From assembly GCA_030762895.1 (NCBI GenBank), contig CM061062.1, positions 236,331,379 to 236,395,378 of the forward strand: a DNA stretch of 64,000 bases, read 5' to 3'. Every line of letters begins with the position of its first letter. The stretch's first letter is position 1. The position numbers and the translations under genes were made by a program. The stretch comes from Sophora flavescens (taxonomy: Eukaryota > Streptophyta > Magnoliopsida > Fabales > Fabaceae). A model generated the notes under the pieces. It worked only from the letters and a program-made list of their open reading frames with translations. It had not been told where the DNA came from and did not search any database. This document shows, in pieces, positions 31,010 to 42,606 of the stretch.

Positions 31010-32970
31010 TTAGCCCTCGAGCAAACCCTCCACACATTTGCATGAAATCATCCAACTCAGCCGGGAGACGAAGCATAGGGTCAGCACGAATTTTTTTTTT
31101 GCCTTTTCAAAGCATTGGACAAAATTCAGAATACAATGGCTTAGCTCCAAATTCATGCTCATATATCTTCTTTTCCATATGTCAATATCTATCCCTCGCT
31201 CTCGGGCTTCTTCTCTCCACCACTTCACGGCATTCATTACTTGAACCCTTTGATCATGATAGTGTTTTGCTGAGGTCCACCCTAAATCACACTGCTTCTT
31301 GATTTCGACTAGTAGGATATTTAGCTCTTGGACCTTTTGTACCAATTCATCAGTCATCCTACCTTGTGCACAAATTTGCTTTTGTAAGTTGGCATTGACT
31401 CCCATTTGTCGATCGACTTCCACTTCCAGTGACTTTCTCACATCTCCTTCCTGAATGACTTCTTCTTCTAACCGACGCTTTTCTTTTCTTAGTTGATGCC
31501 TCTCTGTTGTCAAGGACAATACTTTACTTTCAAGATTCTGGATCCTAGTCATGACGCTCGACGGGACCTTGTCTGTATTCTTCTGGACTTTCGAGGTTGC
31601 GGAGATATCTGCACACAAATCCTTTAAATGTTAATTTTCCTTTGTTAACTTCTCACAACACTTCTGACCAATGGCTATTTTCAGCTCGGCATCTTGCTTT
31701 TGTTGTTCCATTTCCTTCATTTGTGCTTCCAGGATTTTCAATTGTTCTGCCATTTGAGTTACAAAAGGGGAGTAATCTTTAGCTTTCGTGTTTTCTGCAG
31801 GAATGTTGACAAGACCTTTCCTTGATTTTCTCCATGCTTCATACTCAGACAATGATTAGGATTGGTCGGCCCAATTGTGATCTCCCCGCAATCCTCACAC
31901 TTTTCCAAGCATTTCTAACTTCTTTTGCCAACAACTTGGTATTCTCACCATCCTCCTATCGAAAACAGCATCCACCGAGTTGTTCTTCTCAGGGCACGGT
32001 TTGCGTCCAACAAAGTTGTCGTAAGGCTATGACGGGTGTGTAGGATATGAACCCTCTTGGGCCCATCAAAGGAACATTTGGATAGTCACCACAACTATAA
32101 ATGATATCTTGCCCCTGTTGACTTTCGTACCATGGGCATACCCACTTGAAAGAGTCTCTTTCCACTTTGTCAAACTCGTTCTTCCATTCCTCTTCATTAA
32201 GTTGTCTTGTAGGGATGTTATGGAAGCCTCTTAGTGGATCTGAATGGTGGTTGATATGGGTTTTTGCGTACATGTGAGTCATGCCCCATACATAGAGCAA
32301 CTGTGCACAACATCTGAGCTTCCCCTTTGGATGCTGCTGACAAAATTCTAGAGTCAAAAGCGTTTCAGCCAATACTGCCGGCACGGGGTTTTTCTTTCTT
32401 TCAACTGTGAAGAACACGTCCATTACTGCTTGATCTATCATCTAGCGCTGATGGAAATAGAACCAACCCATATATTGCTAGTGCCAATACCCTCTCAAAG
32501 GTTTCCCAGTCTTGTCGATCCCTTAGTTTCCTCAAATAATTTTCAAGAAACTTTTGGGTTAACCCTCGCGAGTTTGAATTCTCGGTCAAGACTTCAATTT
32601 CAGGAAGCCCTAGTAACCCTGCTATGCTTGCAGTGGTCAAGTATTACCCCAGGTGAAAGTACACGACGGGATTTTTCTGCATATGCAACCTTAACAGGCA
32701 AGCATATTCTTCAATGGTGGGTGTAATGTCCATGTTTAGCAACTCGAAACATCTGAGATGTGGGTTCCAATACTGACTTAGAGCACTCAAAGCAGTAACT
32801 TCAACCGGTATGAAAATTAGGTCCAAGATACCTTCATACTTCTTGACGAAGCTTTTTTGATGCTCTTGAGGCAAAGATTGGCTCAACTCTTTTAGATTCT
32901 CTAATGAGTTCAAAATTACCCTGGAGGTCTTGGTGGCAGGAACATTGCTAGTGTGTCTGACTTTTTCCAT
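31010..32970 (-). pseudogene. Ogre ORF1
   Basis: Minus-strand fragments at 32644-32970, 32401-32640, 31989-32441, 31631-31852 and 31010-31618 line up as one broken protein of roughly 650 aa. The N-terminal two thirds resemble the ORF1 protein found upstream of gag only in Ogre-type elements (blocks SQYWNPHLRCFELLNMDITP, LLGLPEIEV and MDVFFTVERKKNPVPAVLAE). The C-terminal third is a long coiled coil (about 31130-31850, LESKVLSLTTERHQLRKEKR). A stop near 32641 and shifts between fragments disable it. ORF1 function is unknown in the field; the coiled coil suggests an oligomer. Confidence 0.75.
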
Positions 32971-33852
32971 CTCTTGTTATCAAAGGTGTTATCTCTTGCC
33001 AAATTATCTGTGCAAGGGAAATTTTATTTTATTAATAACATTTGGAAAGCAAAATTACTTATGCATGAGAGTGTACCAAGATGCATGAATGAATGACATA
33101 TTGATGATGCATGGCCTAAAGTACAATAATGAGTGTAACAAGATGCATGAATGAGTGGCATGTTAAGGTGCATGTGGGATGGGTACAGAAAATCGTTATG
33201 ATGCATGAGATATAAATGTGATTATTCATGTTGCAGAAAAAGATGGAATGCACTCCCTTTTGTCCTACATAGGTCATGTCCTAAAGTTGGGACTTCTGAA
33301 GTCAAGACCCTATTTGGTAGGCTGCTAATGGCATTTTATGTGCATGACTTTCGGGACAGATCTAGACCCCTAAACATATGGTCCCCGAATTACCCTCATC
33401 TAGAAGATAAGGATCCGAATCCATGAACCTCACCACAGGGACAAATAAGTCACAATATGGTAGTCCATGTACCGGTAGCAATCCGAGCGGGAGAATCAGT
33501 GACTGTCAGGGACGCAAAAGCATCACAATAACATCACTGAAGCCCCTTCTAATCTTATGGCATTCCAAGACTCGGGTATAGAGCCCAAAAGTGTATGCAA
33601 CATGTGATAGTGATGTGTGTGATGGGATCATACAAACCTTCACAAAAACCTACTAAAACAAAGCTACCCCAAACCTGCAAAAAGGAACAAACAAATACCA
33701 ATATAAAAATTCTCTACCCTAAGGTTGCAAGAATATACAAAGGCAGTTATGAAAGCATAAAAAGAAATAAAACAAAAATGGTAAAACAAATATTTTCAAA
33801 GCTGTTAAAAAAAAATTGCACAACCAACTATGATAGGCCTGACTCTCTAAAG
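32971..33852 (-). other. Ogre leader between 5' LTR and ORF1
   Basis: Non-coding. It holds a cluster of GATGCATGA words at 33060-33210 (four or more copies, about 40 bases apart), otherwise no pattern. The frame at 33595-33939 runs into the LTR and is not credible. Confidence 0.5.
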
Positions 33853-33870
33853 TCCCCAGTGAAGTCGCCA
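33853..33870 (-). other. Ogre primer binding site (tRNA-Arg type)
   Basis: The minus strand reads TGGCGACTTCACTGGGGA two bases after the LTR end. This is the primer-site form characteristic of Ogre elements. Confidence 0.85.
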
Positions 33871-33872
33871 GC

Positions 33873-36764
33873 TGTCGCGACCGTCTCGTCCGGGAGCCGC
33901 GAAAAAAGGGAGATTAAAAGACAGAGGAGTCGCCACTAAAATTTTTATTGGGAAAATCTTAGAAAACCCAATTATTTAAAGGTAAACTAGTCTAAAAAAA
34001 AGATAGAGACGAGTCCGGGAGTCGGTTACGAGTAGGGAAGGTGTTAGCACCCCACATCGCTCGTTTAAAAAACGGTACCTCGAGTTAATTATGCTAAAAC
34101 ATTTTAATAACCTTTTAAATATTTATTTTACCCCAAAAATTATTTACAAGAAAGAATTATTTTTAATTTTTAATTTTTAATATTTTTTAATTTTTATGAA
34201 TTTTTATATTTTTAAATTTATTGTTTATAAAAACTAAATGAGGTTGAACATGGCACATGAGTCCACGGGGTAACCTCAAATCAAAGGGACTGGATATGGC
34301 ACCGTGTCCATAAAGCAACCCTAAAAATAGAAAAGTTTAATTATTTGGATTAATTATTTTAACATAAAAAAAGACACAAAAAAGGAAAAATTTAGTTTTG
34401 GCTTGACAAGATTATTTATCTTGCTCCTACGTATTCCCGGGTGCGAAGGAAAACTCAAAGCCACGTAGTTCTTTTGAAAATGTTTGCTTGGTTGGTTGAT
34501 TTTAATTTTTGATAAATGTTTGATTTTTGATTTTTTTGTTAAAGAAAGGGATTTTATTGTAAAAATAAATTCACTTTTGCTTAGAGTCCAAGATAGCAGT
34601 GCTATACGATAAACCCTTACAATTCATACGACACTTGAGGATGGAAAATCATACATCAACGTGTAGATTGTTGCGTGAATTAAAAAAGATTTTATTTTAT
34701 AAAATTGAATCATAGGAGTAAATTGAAAACATTTATTATTTTATACAAAAGGGAATTCACTCTTGCACAGGGTTAAAGATAGCGGAGCTATACGATGAAC
34801 ACTTACAATTCATATAATACTTGAGGATGAAAAAAATCATACATCAACATTGTAGATTGTTGCGTGAACTCACAAGATTTTTTAAAAAAAGAATTTCTTT
34901 TAAAAAGGATTTCATTTGGGAAGAATTTTCATCATGAACAAAGAGTCAAGAAAATTTTAAAAAAGGATTTATTATTTTACTCCTTTTTGTTTTAACAAAA
35001 CTTTAAATTTTTATATTAATTATTTTTTTTTACTAAAGCATTTTTCTATAAGGGAGAGAATCTGACCCAAATCTGAAAAGGCCCATATCAGTAAAAAAAA
35101 TTGGGAATACATTTGTTTTTGTTGGAACCTTATGTATTGGCCCAAACTTTATAAAAAAACAACACAAAAGGAGAAAAAAACAAAAAAAGGGAGACCTAGT
35201 AGTTAGCCCATAGCTTATATTTCATGCTGATAGGTCTAACTACATCCTTGACCCAATCACAAAATTTTGAAGACAAAATTTCAGGCCTACCAGATAGAGC
35301 CCAAAACATTTTAGAAACAAATTACTCTTTTTGTTTTCTGTTTGGCCCAAATTCTAAGAATAATAAAAAAAACAACATGGATGGAAAACAAACAAATGGG
35401 CCACATGCTACAAACCCAAACCCAAACCCAACCAACTATCAAAACCTAATGATCTGGCAACATAATTCAAACAAACACAAAAAGGAAGCACAAAAGAATA
35501 AAAAGGAAAATAGATGGGAAGCAACAGATCTTCTCCAACGTTACCAACAAATTGAGGGAGAGAAGCAAGGGTGGCTAAACACAGACTGGACAAAGGCGCT
35601 TGCGGCTGGATCTCGAACACAAGCGCAGGCAGTGGTGTGGTGCGTGACAGGGTGTTGGAGCCGAGAGGAGTGCGATCTGCAGATCTGGTTCAAGCTTGTG
35701 GCGGCAAGGCGAACGACGTTCAACGAGCGTGGTGGTGTTGGTCGTACGGTGGTTGAGCGGCGCGGTGGAGCTTGGTCTGGCAGAGCGATGACGGTGTTGT
35801 GGAGTATGGGCCAAAACGGAGTACGACCGAGGCTGTGCGAGCAGCGATAACGGCGGACTTGGTGGAGGTGGTGCGGGTTCCGAGTTCTAACAAGATCCGG
35901 AGCGGTGGTTGCCGGATTTGCAGAGGCGGAGGTGCTGGCGGCGAGGTGCGGCGGTGGTGAAGAAGACGTGAACAACGTCTGGGCAAGAGAGGGAAGAAGA
36001 AGATGAAGTTAGGGAGAAGAAGATGTGTTCTGTAAGTAGAAAAAGAAAAATGAAAAATAGATAGAAGAAGAAGGAGTGGTTGTGGCTAAGAGGAACAAGA
36101 AGATTGTGGTCTCTGGTGATTTTTCTTTTTACATAGTTTTTCTTCTCTCTGTTCTTGCTCTCTTTCTTTCAGTATTTTTTTAACAATTTTTGTGTTTTTT
36201 TTGAAAGCAGAAACAGAGAATGGAGAAGAAAATAAAGAAGAATCCTAAGTGTGTTTTCTATGTTTTTTTTTGTTTGCTCTCCCTTCCCTTTGGTCACTGT
36301 TCAATGCAATATATAGCACAAGAAAGAAGAAGATGACAAATCTTCTTGTTAGGCCAGCTGGTGTGGGTACAAGTAGTGGGGAGCAAATTAGCTTTTGCTC
36401 CACCACCTTGCTTGGCTGGTGCAAGGGTAGGGAGGGCTGTACCATTGTCCCTCCTTTTTATTTGAAAAAGAAGATGACAAAGAGGGGTACAAGCACGGGA
36501 GCAGATCATAATTCAAATATTTTTTACTTTTTTATTATTTTTTATTAGAATAAAAAAACAATTTTAGTTGGGCTTGGATAATGGGCCCAAAAGATAACTT
36601 GGAACAAAAACGAAAATGGGCTCCATTTGATGATGTAATGGGCCAATAATAAAAATATTTTTTTTGAAAAGTGTTTTTTTTTCTTTTATTTTTATTTATC
36701 ATTTTTGCCTATTATTTTCTTCAAAACATTAATTAAAACATCCGGTCAAAATTAGGTGTTCACA
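33873..36764 (-). repeat. Ogre 5' LTR
   Basis: 2892 bases. On the minus strand it begins TGTGAACACC at 36764 and ends GTCGCGACA at 33873. It is collinear with the 3' LTR. Frames inside it, including a 208-aa one at 35224-35850, are not preserved in the sister LTR (14651-17530) and are not called. Candidate TATA-like sequences are TTATATATTGC (minus, about 36308) and CTATCTATTTTTC (about 36058). Confidence 0.9.
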
Positions 36765-38096
36765 CTTTGGAAATAGGGTCAAAGTTTCTTGCAGCAGTAA
36801 CGAGAGCGAAGGCCAGCTTTTCTATCATTTGGTATTAGATTTTGGCACCCTGTAGCACCCTACTTGTGTAATAAATAGGCTGTTTCTTTTTTCCCGCTTC
36901 CTGTACGAGCACCACACTGATGGCGTGCTTGCTGACTGACAGGTAAAGAAAAGATCCCATCCTGGCTCAGCCCTTCTTAATATGGGAGGAATGGCTAAAA
37001 ATTCCTTCAGCTCGCCGAAGGTTTTTCCACATTAATCAATGCACTTGTTAACTTTCCTGGCTAACCTCTGCACCTCATTCACATTGTTCGGGTTGCAGAT
37101 TTCAATTATGCCTCTACACTGGTCTGGATTGGATTCATTCCCCCAGTTATCAGCATAAAACCCAAGAACTTGAACCCCAAAATTACATTTTTTGGGGTTC
37201 AGATGCATGTTATATTTTCTTACTTGATAGAATATTTCATCTAAATCCTTAGCAAGATCTTTAGCCAAACTCGACTTTACCAACATATCGTCGATGTAAA
37301 CATCCAAGTTCCTCCCGACATTCTTTAAGCCAAACGGCAAAACTCAATAACAGTAGTTTGCTCCTTCAATGATAAAGGTTGTGTGCTCTTAATCGGGCTC
37401 ACTCATTGGATTTCATTGTACCCCGATTATGCGTCCATAAGACCGAGTATGGTGTATCCAGAGGCTCAATCTACTAGTCGGTCAATTCTAAGAAGAGGGT
37501 AATAGTCTTTGGGGTAGGCTTTATTGAGGTCGATATAATCCGTGCACATTCGCCATGGTGTGCTTGGTCTCTTTAATGAATCCGGCTTCCACAAGTTTCT
37601 TTGTCTCTGACATAATTACTTCCCCTTTTGCCTATGAATTTCCTTTTATTTTGCGCTACCAGCTTCGCATAAGGGCAAACAGACAATTTGTGACATATAA
37701 TTGACAGATCAATACCTGGAATGTCTGTCGCTGTCCAGGAAAAAAGGTCAGCTTTTATTTGCAGCACCTCCATTGTACTTGCCTTGATCTCCTTCTCTAA
37801 CGTGATTCCCAGTTAGTACATTGCCCTTCTTTTTGTCTGATCTGTACTGTCTCTATTTCTTCGGTTTCCTATGGTCGGGTTTCTCTCATTTCTTCCTTTG
37901 GATCTAGCTCGACTAACATTATGGTACGGGTCGGTGTTGGCGTGCTCGACTGAAACCGAGGCTTCTAACTCACCTTGAGGCTGTCGAGATAACATTGTCT
38001 CACAACTTGTTGATCTGCCCTTATAGACACAATGTCCCCCAATGGAGCTGGGAACTTTAGGGTTAGGTGAGGTGTTGATAATACGACCCCCAAGAG
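36765..38096 (-). pseudogene. Tat-lineage pol: reverse transcriptase part
   Basis: This continues the element at 12784-14650 across the Ogre insertion. It holds the start of RNase H (36770-37030), RT with catalytic YIDDMLVKS (about 37255-37290) and an N-terminal RT block DLFSWTATDIPGID at 37690-37770. Within RT about 16 residues are missing in frame between GLKNVG and RNLDVY. A CGA-to-TGA change near 36776 and other stops are present. 37813-38103 is the linker before RT (RIINTSPNPK). No protease motif could be found, so that part is probably deleted. Confidence 0.75.
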
Positions 38097-39055
38097 ATAA
38101 CATTGCATGAATTATGTCCTTCGATTGATGGTGAATTGTTCTCCATTCTTAAAACTGGGTGTTCACATGAAAATGAATCTCTTTTCATATATGAATTTTA
38201 TTCAATCACATTAGTTCCATTGATTTGTTGTCCCTTGGTTTTCCTATTAGAAAGATGACTCATTTTACCCCATCCATGACTTGGAATCAAATCTACTATT
38301 GGAGTGGATCGAGTTATATTCTTTCTTTTGGTTTTTTTTCTTCTTGGTTTTGATCTTTATTAAATTGGGACACGACGATGTCAGTCCTTTTCAGAATCAT
38401 TTGTTTCTACAAAGATGATAGTTTTCTTTCGTTCCCTTAATGTGTGTCTCATGTTGGTGGCTCTACTAGGTAAGAGTTTTGCTTTCACCATGTCAACTCA
38501 AGGTGTCAAAATAATTTTGATAGAATCAGAAGACATCATAAACAAGACTTCCTTCATATACAAACAAGTTTGTGTATGACAATTTATGAGTATTGAAGTC
38601 CTTTGTATGATGACTTCTAGTGATGTCACTAATATTTTGAAACCTTGAATTGATATTGTCCATGCAAACCTCTTAAGTAATTAGAGCCAAGAACATGAGC
38701 TACGCATTAAGGGAATGAAAGCAAACTGTATTCTATGTAGAAACAAATGTTTTTGAAAGGGACTCACACCATCGTGACCCAAATTACTCAAGATCAAAAC
38801 CAAGAAAATTAACCAAAGAAAGAACACAACTTGATCCACTCCAAGAGTAGATTTGATTCCAAGACATGGAATGGGTAAAAGGAGTCGTCATTCTTCTAAT
38901 AGGACGACTGAGGGACAAAAAAGAAATGAAACTATAGTTGAACAAATTTCATATATTGAAAGAGGTTGATTTTCACGTGAAGTGTACCCAGTTACAAGCA
39001 TCTAGAATAATTCACCTTCGATTGAAGGACAAAGTTCATGACATAGTTACGATAA
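38097..39055. repeat. Near-perfect palindrome of ~960 bp (foldback-type element)
   Basis: The left arm 38097-38566 and right arm 38567-39055 are inverted copies along their whole length, about 85% identical by eye. The centre is fully symmetric (ACAAACAAGTTTGTGTATG near 38556-38576) with no loop. Examples: CCTTCGATTGATGGTGAATT near 38119 pairs with AATTCACCTTCGATTGAAGG near 39010; GGTTTTGATC at 38347 pairs with GATCAAAACC at 38792. It has no ORF. It interrupts the decayed Tat element between gag and RT. A foldback transposon or a non-autonomous DNA element with very long inverted repeats is the likeliest explanation; I could not settle the target duplication. Confidence 0.8.
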
Positions 39056-39437
39056 AACAAAGAGAATAGTGAAGTTGGCAAGGCCCAAACATTAAGGAGG
39101 TTTATTTTGTCTGGAATAACAAACTCAACCAATTCCAAGTATCGAGAAACATTCATAGTAGCCTAAAAGAACAAGTAGTAGTAAGGAGGTCTTACGGATA
39201 TTTGGGTTTTTGAGAAGGTAAATATGTCTATATGTTGTTTAATATCACTACCATATGTATCTCAATTGTGCACACAAGTATTTTCTTCTAGCAATATTTG
39301 TAGAGGATTCCAACCCTGGTAATTCTTCCTGTAAGTGTGGAAATTTCCTTTCTATCTTCCATATAACAAATTTTTTCATCTTCCTCAATAAGCTCACAGT
39401 CTATCAACCATGACAAAATGGTTTTTGTTTTCGCTTG
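39056..39437 (-). pseudogene. Tat-lineage fragment between gag and pro
   Basis: This minus-strand remnant should connect gag (40320-40962) to the pre-RT linker (37813-38096). An open stretch at 39288-39437 reads CELIEEDEKICYMEDRKE. A 63-base piece at 39118-39180 matches, in inverted orientation, 40320-40385 of the same element. Strongly decayed. Confidence 0.4.
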
Positions 39438-40319
39438 TGTAACATCCCTGGCTGCTCTATGGATTGACAACTGTCCCCACAGACCAACAAATGTCTTTTC
39501 ATCATGCTTTGTCCTCACTCACACTCTTCCTGGGAAGTTTCCCAGAAGGTCACCCATCCCAGGATTGCTCCAAGTCAAACACGCTTAACTGTGGAGTTCT
39601 TAAGTGACGGGCTCCCGAAAATAAGATGCATCTTGTTTTTATAGGTAGTACCAATCAATTCATATAAGCCTTCCTCAATTCTATAGTCCCATACCTACAC
39701 AGTCTCAAGATCCCTCTCATTCCGGTGGGTTATCGGTTCATTCACGTGTCCCTCCGCCTAGAATTCTGTCAGGAGCTGCTCCTTTAGGTACACTCTTTGC
39801 ACCGGCGACCACCCCCCGCCCTCGTCAGCTCCGGGTGTCACATGCCCACCAGCTTCCTCTTGGCTCGTCCCTGAACCATACTGTACTGGGAGAGGTACCA
39901 CTCTGATACCATTTGTAACATCCCTGGCTGCTCTGTGGATTGACGACTGTCCCCACAGATCAACATATGTCTTTTCAGCGTGCTTTTTCCTTACTCACAA
40001 GCTTCCTGGGAAGTTTCCCAGGAGGTCACCTATCCCATAATTGCTCCAAGTCAAGCACGCTTGACTGTGGAGTTCTTAAGTGATGGGCTCCCGAAAAGAA
40101 GATGCATCTTGTTTTTATAGGAACTACCAATCAATTCATATAAGTCTTCCTCAGCTGTATAGTCCCATACCAACACAGTCTCAAGATCCCTCTCATTCCG
40201 GCGGGTTATCGGTTCATTCACGTGTCCCTCCGCCTAGAAGCCTTCCAGGAGCCGCTCCTTTTCGTGCACTCTTTGCACTGGTGACCATTCCTTGTCCTCG
40301 TCACCACCCGGGTGTCACA
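39438..40319 (-). mobile_element. Cassandra-type TRIM, second copy
   Basis: Two LTRs of about 405 bases (39438-39842 and 39914-40319) flank a 71-base internal part. Read on the minus strand, the LTRs run TGTGACACCC to GATGTTACA, each with a 5S-like segment (about 39540-39605 and 40018-40085). The internal part begins with an initiator-Met primer site (minus TGGTATCAGAGTGG, complement of 39898-39911). Flanks are GCTTG and ACTTG, a target duplication with one mismatch. The LTRs look slightly more alike than those of the first copy. It is inserted in the decayed Tat gag. Confidence 0.9.
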
Positions 40320-40962
40320 ACTTGAACTTGTTCTTTCATGTAAATATGAATGTTTTCCCATGCTTGGAATTTGTTGAGGTTGTTCTTCAAGGGAAAATGC
40401 ATCTCCTATCGTGATTCGACCTTCTCTAATTTCACAATTTCTCCTTGATTTGTTGTAATTTTGGGCAGAACATAAGTCGGTGACTTGCCTGCTTCCTTGG
40501 ACATTTTCTCTCTAAACATAAGTTGGCAAGTGACCTTGTTGTATGAGGTTTTCTTTGGCATTTTAAGGGCTCAACAATCATATGTGTTATGTCTGTGGTT
40601 CTTGTGATAGCGGCAATTTTTGCTTATGTTTGCCTCGGTTGGAGTCTCCGTGTTCATGGGAAAGCGGATTAAACCAGTCTGCCATATGTCTTGCAAGATT
40701 CTCTCTCGGCTGGTGTTCATAGAAGTATAATTTCTGTATCTCGGGATCAACTCTTGTCCAGAACCACCTCGGTCTAGTTTCCCCCACTCATTCCTTTTCC
40801 CACTCTTTCGTTCCCTCTTTTCTTTAGTGCCTTGTGCATAGGTCTTCGTAGACTCTTATAGCACTTCCGCATTAATGAATCCGACAACCTTATGCCACAA
40901 GCCGTCTGCGTCTGCCGGGGGCTTCTTGGCAAGGTATCCTCCGAAGGATTCTGGCTTGAGCC
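40320..40962 (-). pseudogene. Tat-lineage gag remnant with zinc knuckle
   Basis: Minus-strand frames show the Tat nucleocapsid motif CRYHKNHRHNTYDC (about 40575-40616; the form CX2HX4HX4C is usual). Upstream gag sequence with RTPPKIL-like and LAKKPPADADGLW stretches lies at 40800-40962. Stops (for example at the end of the knuckle) and shifts are present. It is cut at 40963 by the SIRE-type element. Confidence 0.65.
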
Positions 40963-42562
40963 TGTTGGAACCAAAGTGGTTTTGGATTTAATACTCTCTA
41001 AGTTTTGATACTAACAAAAGGATTAAATTTGCTTGGCAAAGTGTTAGTTGAGATCTAACATGTGCTTTCAGTTATGCATGAATACTTCAATATAAGTAAA
41101 TTAAACTATGGATAAGTTTTCATTGAAAAATACACGTCCACCCTTGTAGACGGGCTACTCAAATACTTTGGTAAAGTTACTTAGTTACTTAATTAAGTAG
41201 ACTGATTTACTTGAGTAGACGAGGCTCTAAATATTTGCTAGATGAATACCTAAATAACTTGTTAGGTACAACAAGTCCAAAGACTTGATAATAAGCACGT
41301 CCATCTTGCCACGTAAGCAGACGGAAGTAATTAGTTAAAGTAAATGAACCGAAACATAAAGTAATCTGGTAGACGAGCTCTAACCGACACGTCACCAGAT
41401 GGAGATCTTTATAACTCATTAAAAAATAGCAAGTCCAAAGACTTGTTAGACAAAATGATATGCCACATCATCAGACGAGCAAAATAAAATTTTGAACAGA
41501 CTTAGTTTGTCTTATAACTAAGTAGACAAAATTCTTTTTAGATGAGCTCCATCCTTGTAATGAATTAAATGCAATCCGATTCTCTTGAATTTATTTCAAA
41601 TGATTGATATTTATTTCAATAGAATATTTGTTTTATCTGCTTTAATCTTTCACCTTGTTGTAAAAGAAACACAGTACAATCAAAAAATGCAAAAAGCAGA
41701 ATCGTAAAATAAGATACTGCAAAATGATCTGTACGATGACAACTTTATGACTGAAAAAGCTGGATTATACACAAAAGAGGAATAACAAGTGTTCAAGCTG
41801 CAATACTCAGAGGAGTGAACCTCCAATTTCATGCTACCTCGATAACCAATAGTACTATTCAGCATTGCTACAATCAAGCTATCGGTCACAACGGATATCA
41901 TGCATTAAATGCTATATCTGAACGGGATTATTCAAAGTAACCGTTGAAGAAATACAAGTGAAGAAGAAGGTCACTATAAATAGAAGACCTCAAGTCCTGA
42001 AAAGCGACTTTTTTGAACTTTTGACAATCAATAATCACTCATTCTAATATTCTTTCAAAATCAAGAGTCTGTATTCTTTAGTTTGAATATTGTTGTAATA
42101 TTCAACTGATCTCAAACTCTCATATCCTCACACATAATAAGTTAATAAGACCAAACATTAAATCTCTTTGTTAGAGTTAGAGCCTGAAGAGGCTTGGTAA
42201 AAAAGGAATACTTGTAGCCTGGAGAGGTGTTGAATACTCGGTTGTAATCTATTTGGAGAAATAGTGGATAAATCCTTCAAGTCGAAGGGACTGGACGTAG
42301 TTCTTGGTTGGAAGAGAGTGAACCAGGATAAAATCTCTTGTGTGAATCTTCTATCCCTTAACTCTTCAGTTTTATTTGCTTATACTAACTGTGGGGTTTT
42401 AATATTGCCTTTGTTAAAGTCTTTTAAAAAGGATTTTTGTCTTTGTGCTTGCTTCTGTTCCTAATCTCCTTGAGTGTAAAAATTGTTTTAAAGGTTGTTT
42501 TCGAAAATTATTAACAAACACAATTCAATCCCTCCTTCTTGTATTTGCTTGTGTCAACTTCA
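40963..42562 (+). repeat. 5' LTR of the SIRE-type element
   Basis: TGTTGGAACC to CTTCA, 1600 bases, followed by the primer site. TATAAATA at 41975-41982 marks the probable promoter. U3 carries repeated GTAGACG/CGTCCA words (for example 41130-41220). U5 is T-rich. The flank on the left is GAGCC; the partner flank is lost. Confidence 0.8.
41975..41982 (+). promoter_or_regulatory. TATA box of the SIRE-type 5' LTR
   Basis: TATAAATA in CACTATAAATAGAAGACC. The other LTR has TATATAAAGA at 51451 in a matching position. Confidence 0.6.
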
Positions 42563-42563
42563 G

Positions 42564-42577
42564 TTGGTATCAGAGCT
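42564..42577 (+). other. Primer binding site (initiator tRNA-Met)
   Basis: TTGGTATCAGAGCT follows the LTR end by one base. It is the standard Ty1/copia primer site. Confidence 0.9.
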
Positions 42578-42606
42578 CAGTCTCGAAAGGGTTGAGCATC
42601 TAACAA

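Larger units (their letters stand above)
14651..36764 (-). mobile_element. Ogre (Tat-lineage Ty3/gypsy) retrotransposon, complete, with nested solo LTR
   Basis: 22.1 kb including a 3.9-kb solo LTR, so about 18.2 kb on its own. Diagnostic Ogre features are all present: long LTRs (about 2.9 kb), an arginine-tRNA-type primer site (TGGCGACTTCACTGGGGA), an extra ORF1 before gag, an intron between protease and RT, an additional archaeal-type RNase H before integrase, and a minisatellite before the 3' LTR. Flanks are CTCTG (14646-14650) and CTTTG (36765-36769), a target duplication with one mismatch. The host Tat RNase H frame is continuous across it. In-frame stops and shifts in ORF1, gag, RT and RNase H mean this copy is inactive. 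Confidence 0.92.

Noticed and set aside
35224..35850. A 208-aa open frame in the Ogre 5' LTR
   Set aside because: The sister LTR (14651-17530) breaks the same frame, it lies on the strand opposite to the element, and the peptide is low-complexity.
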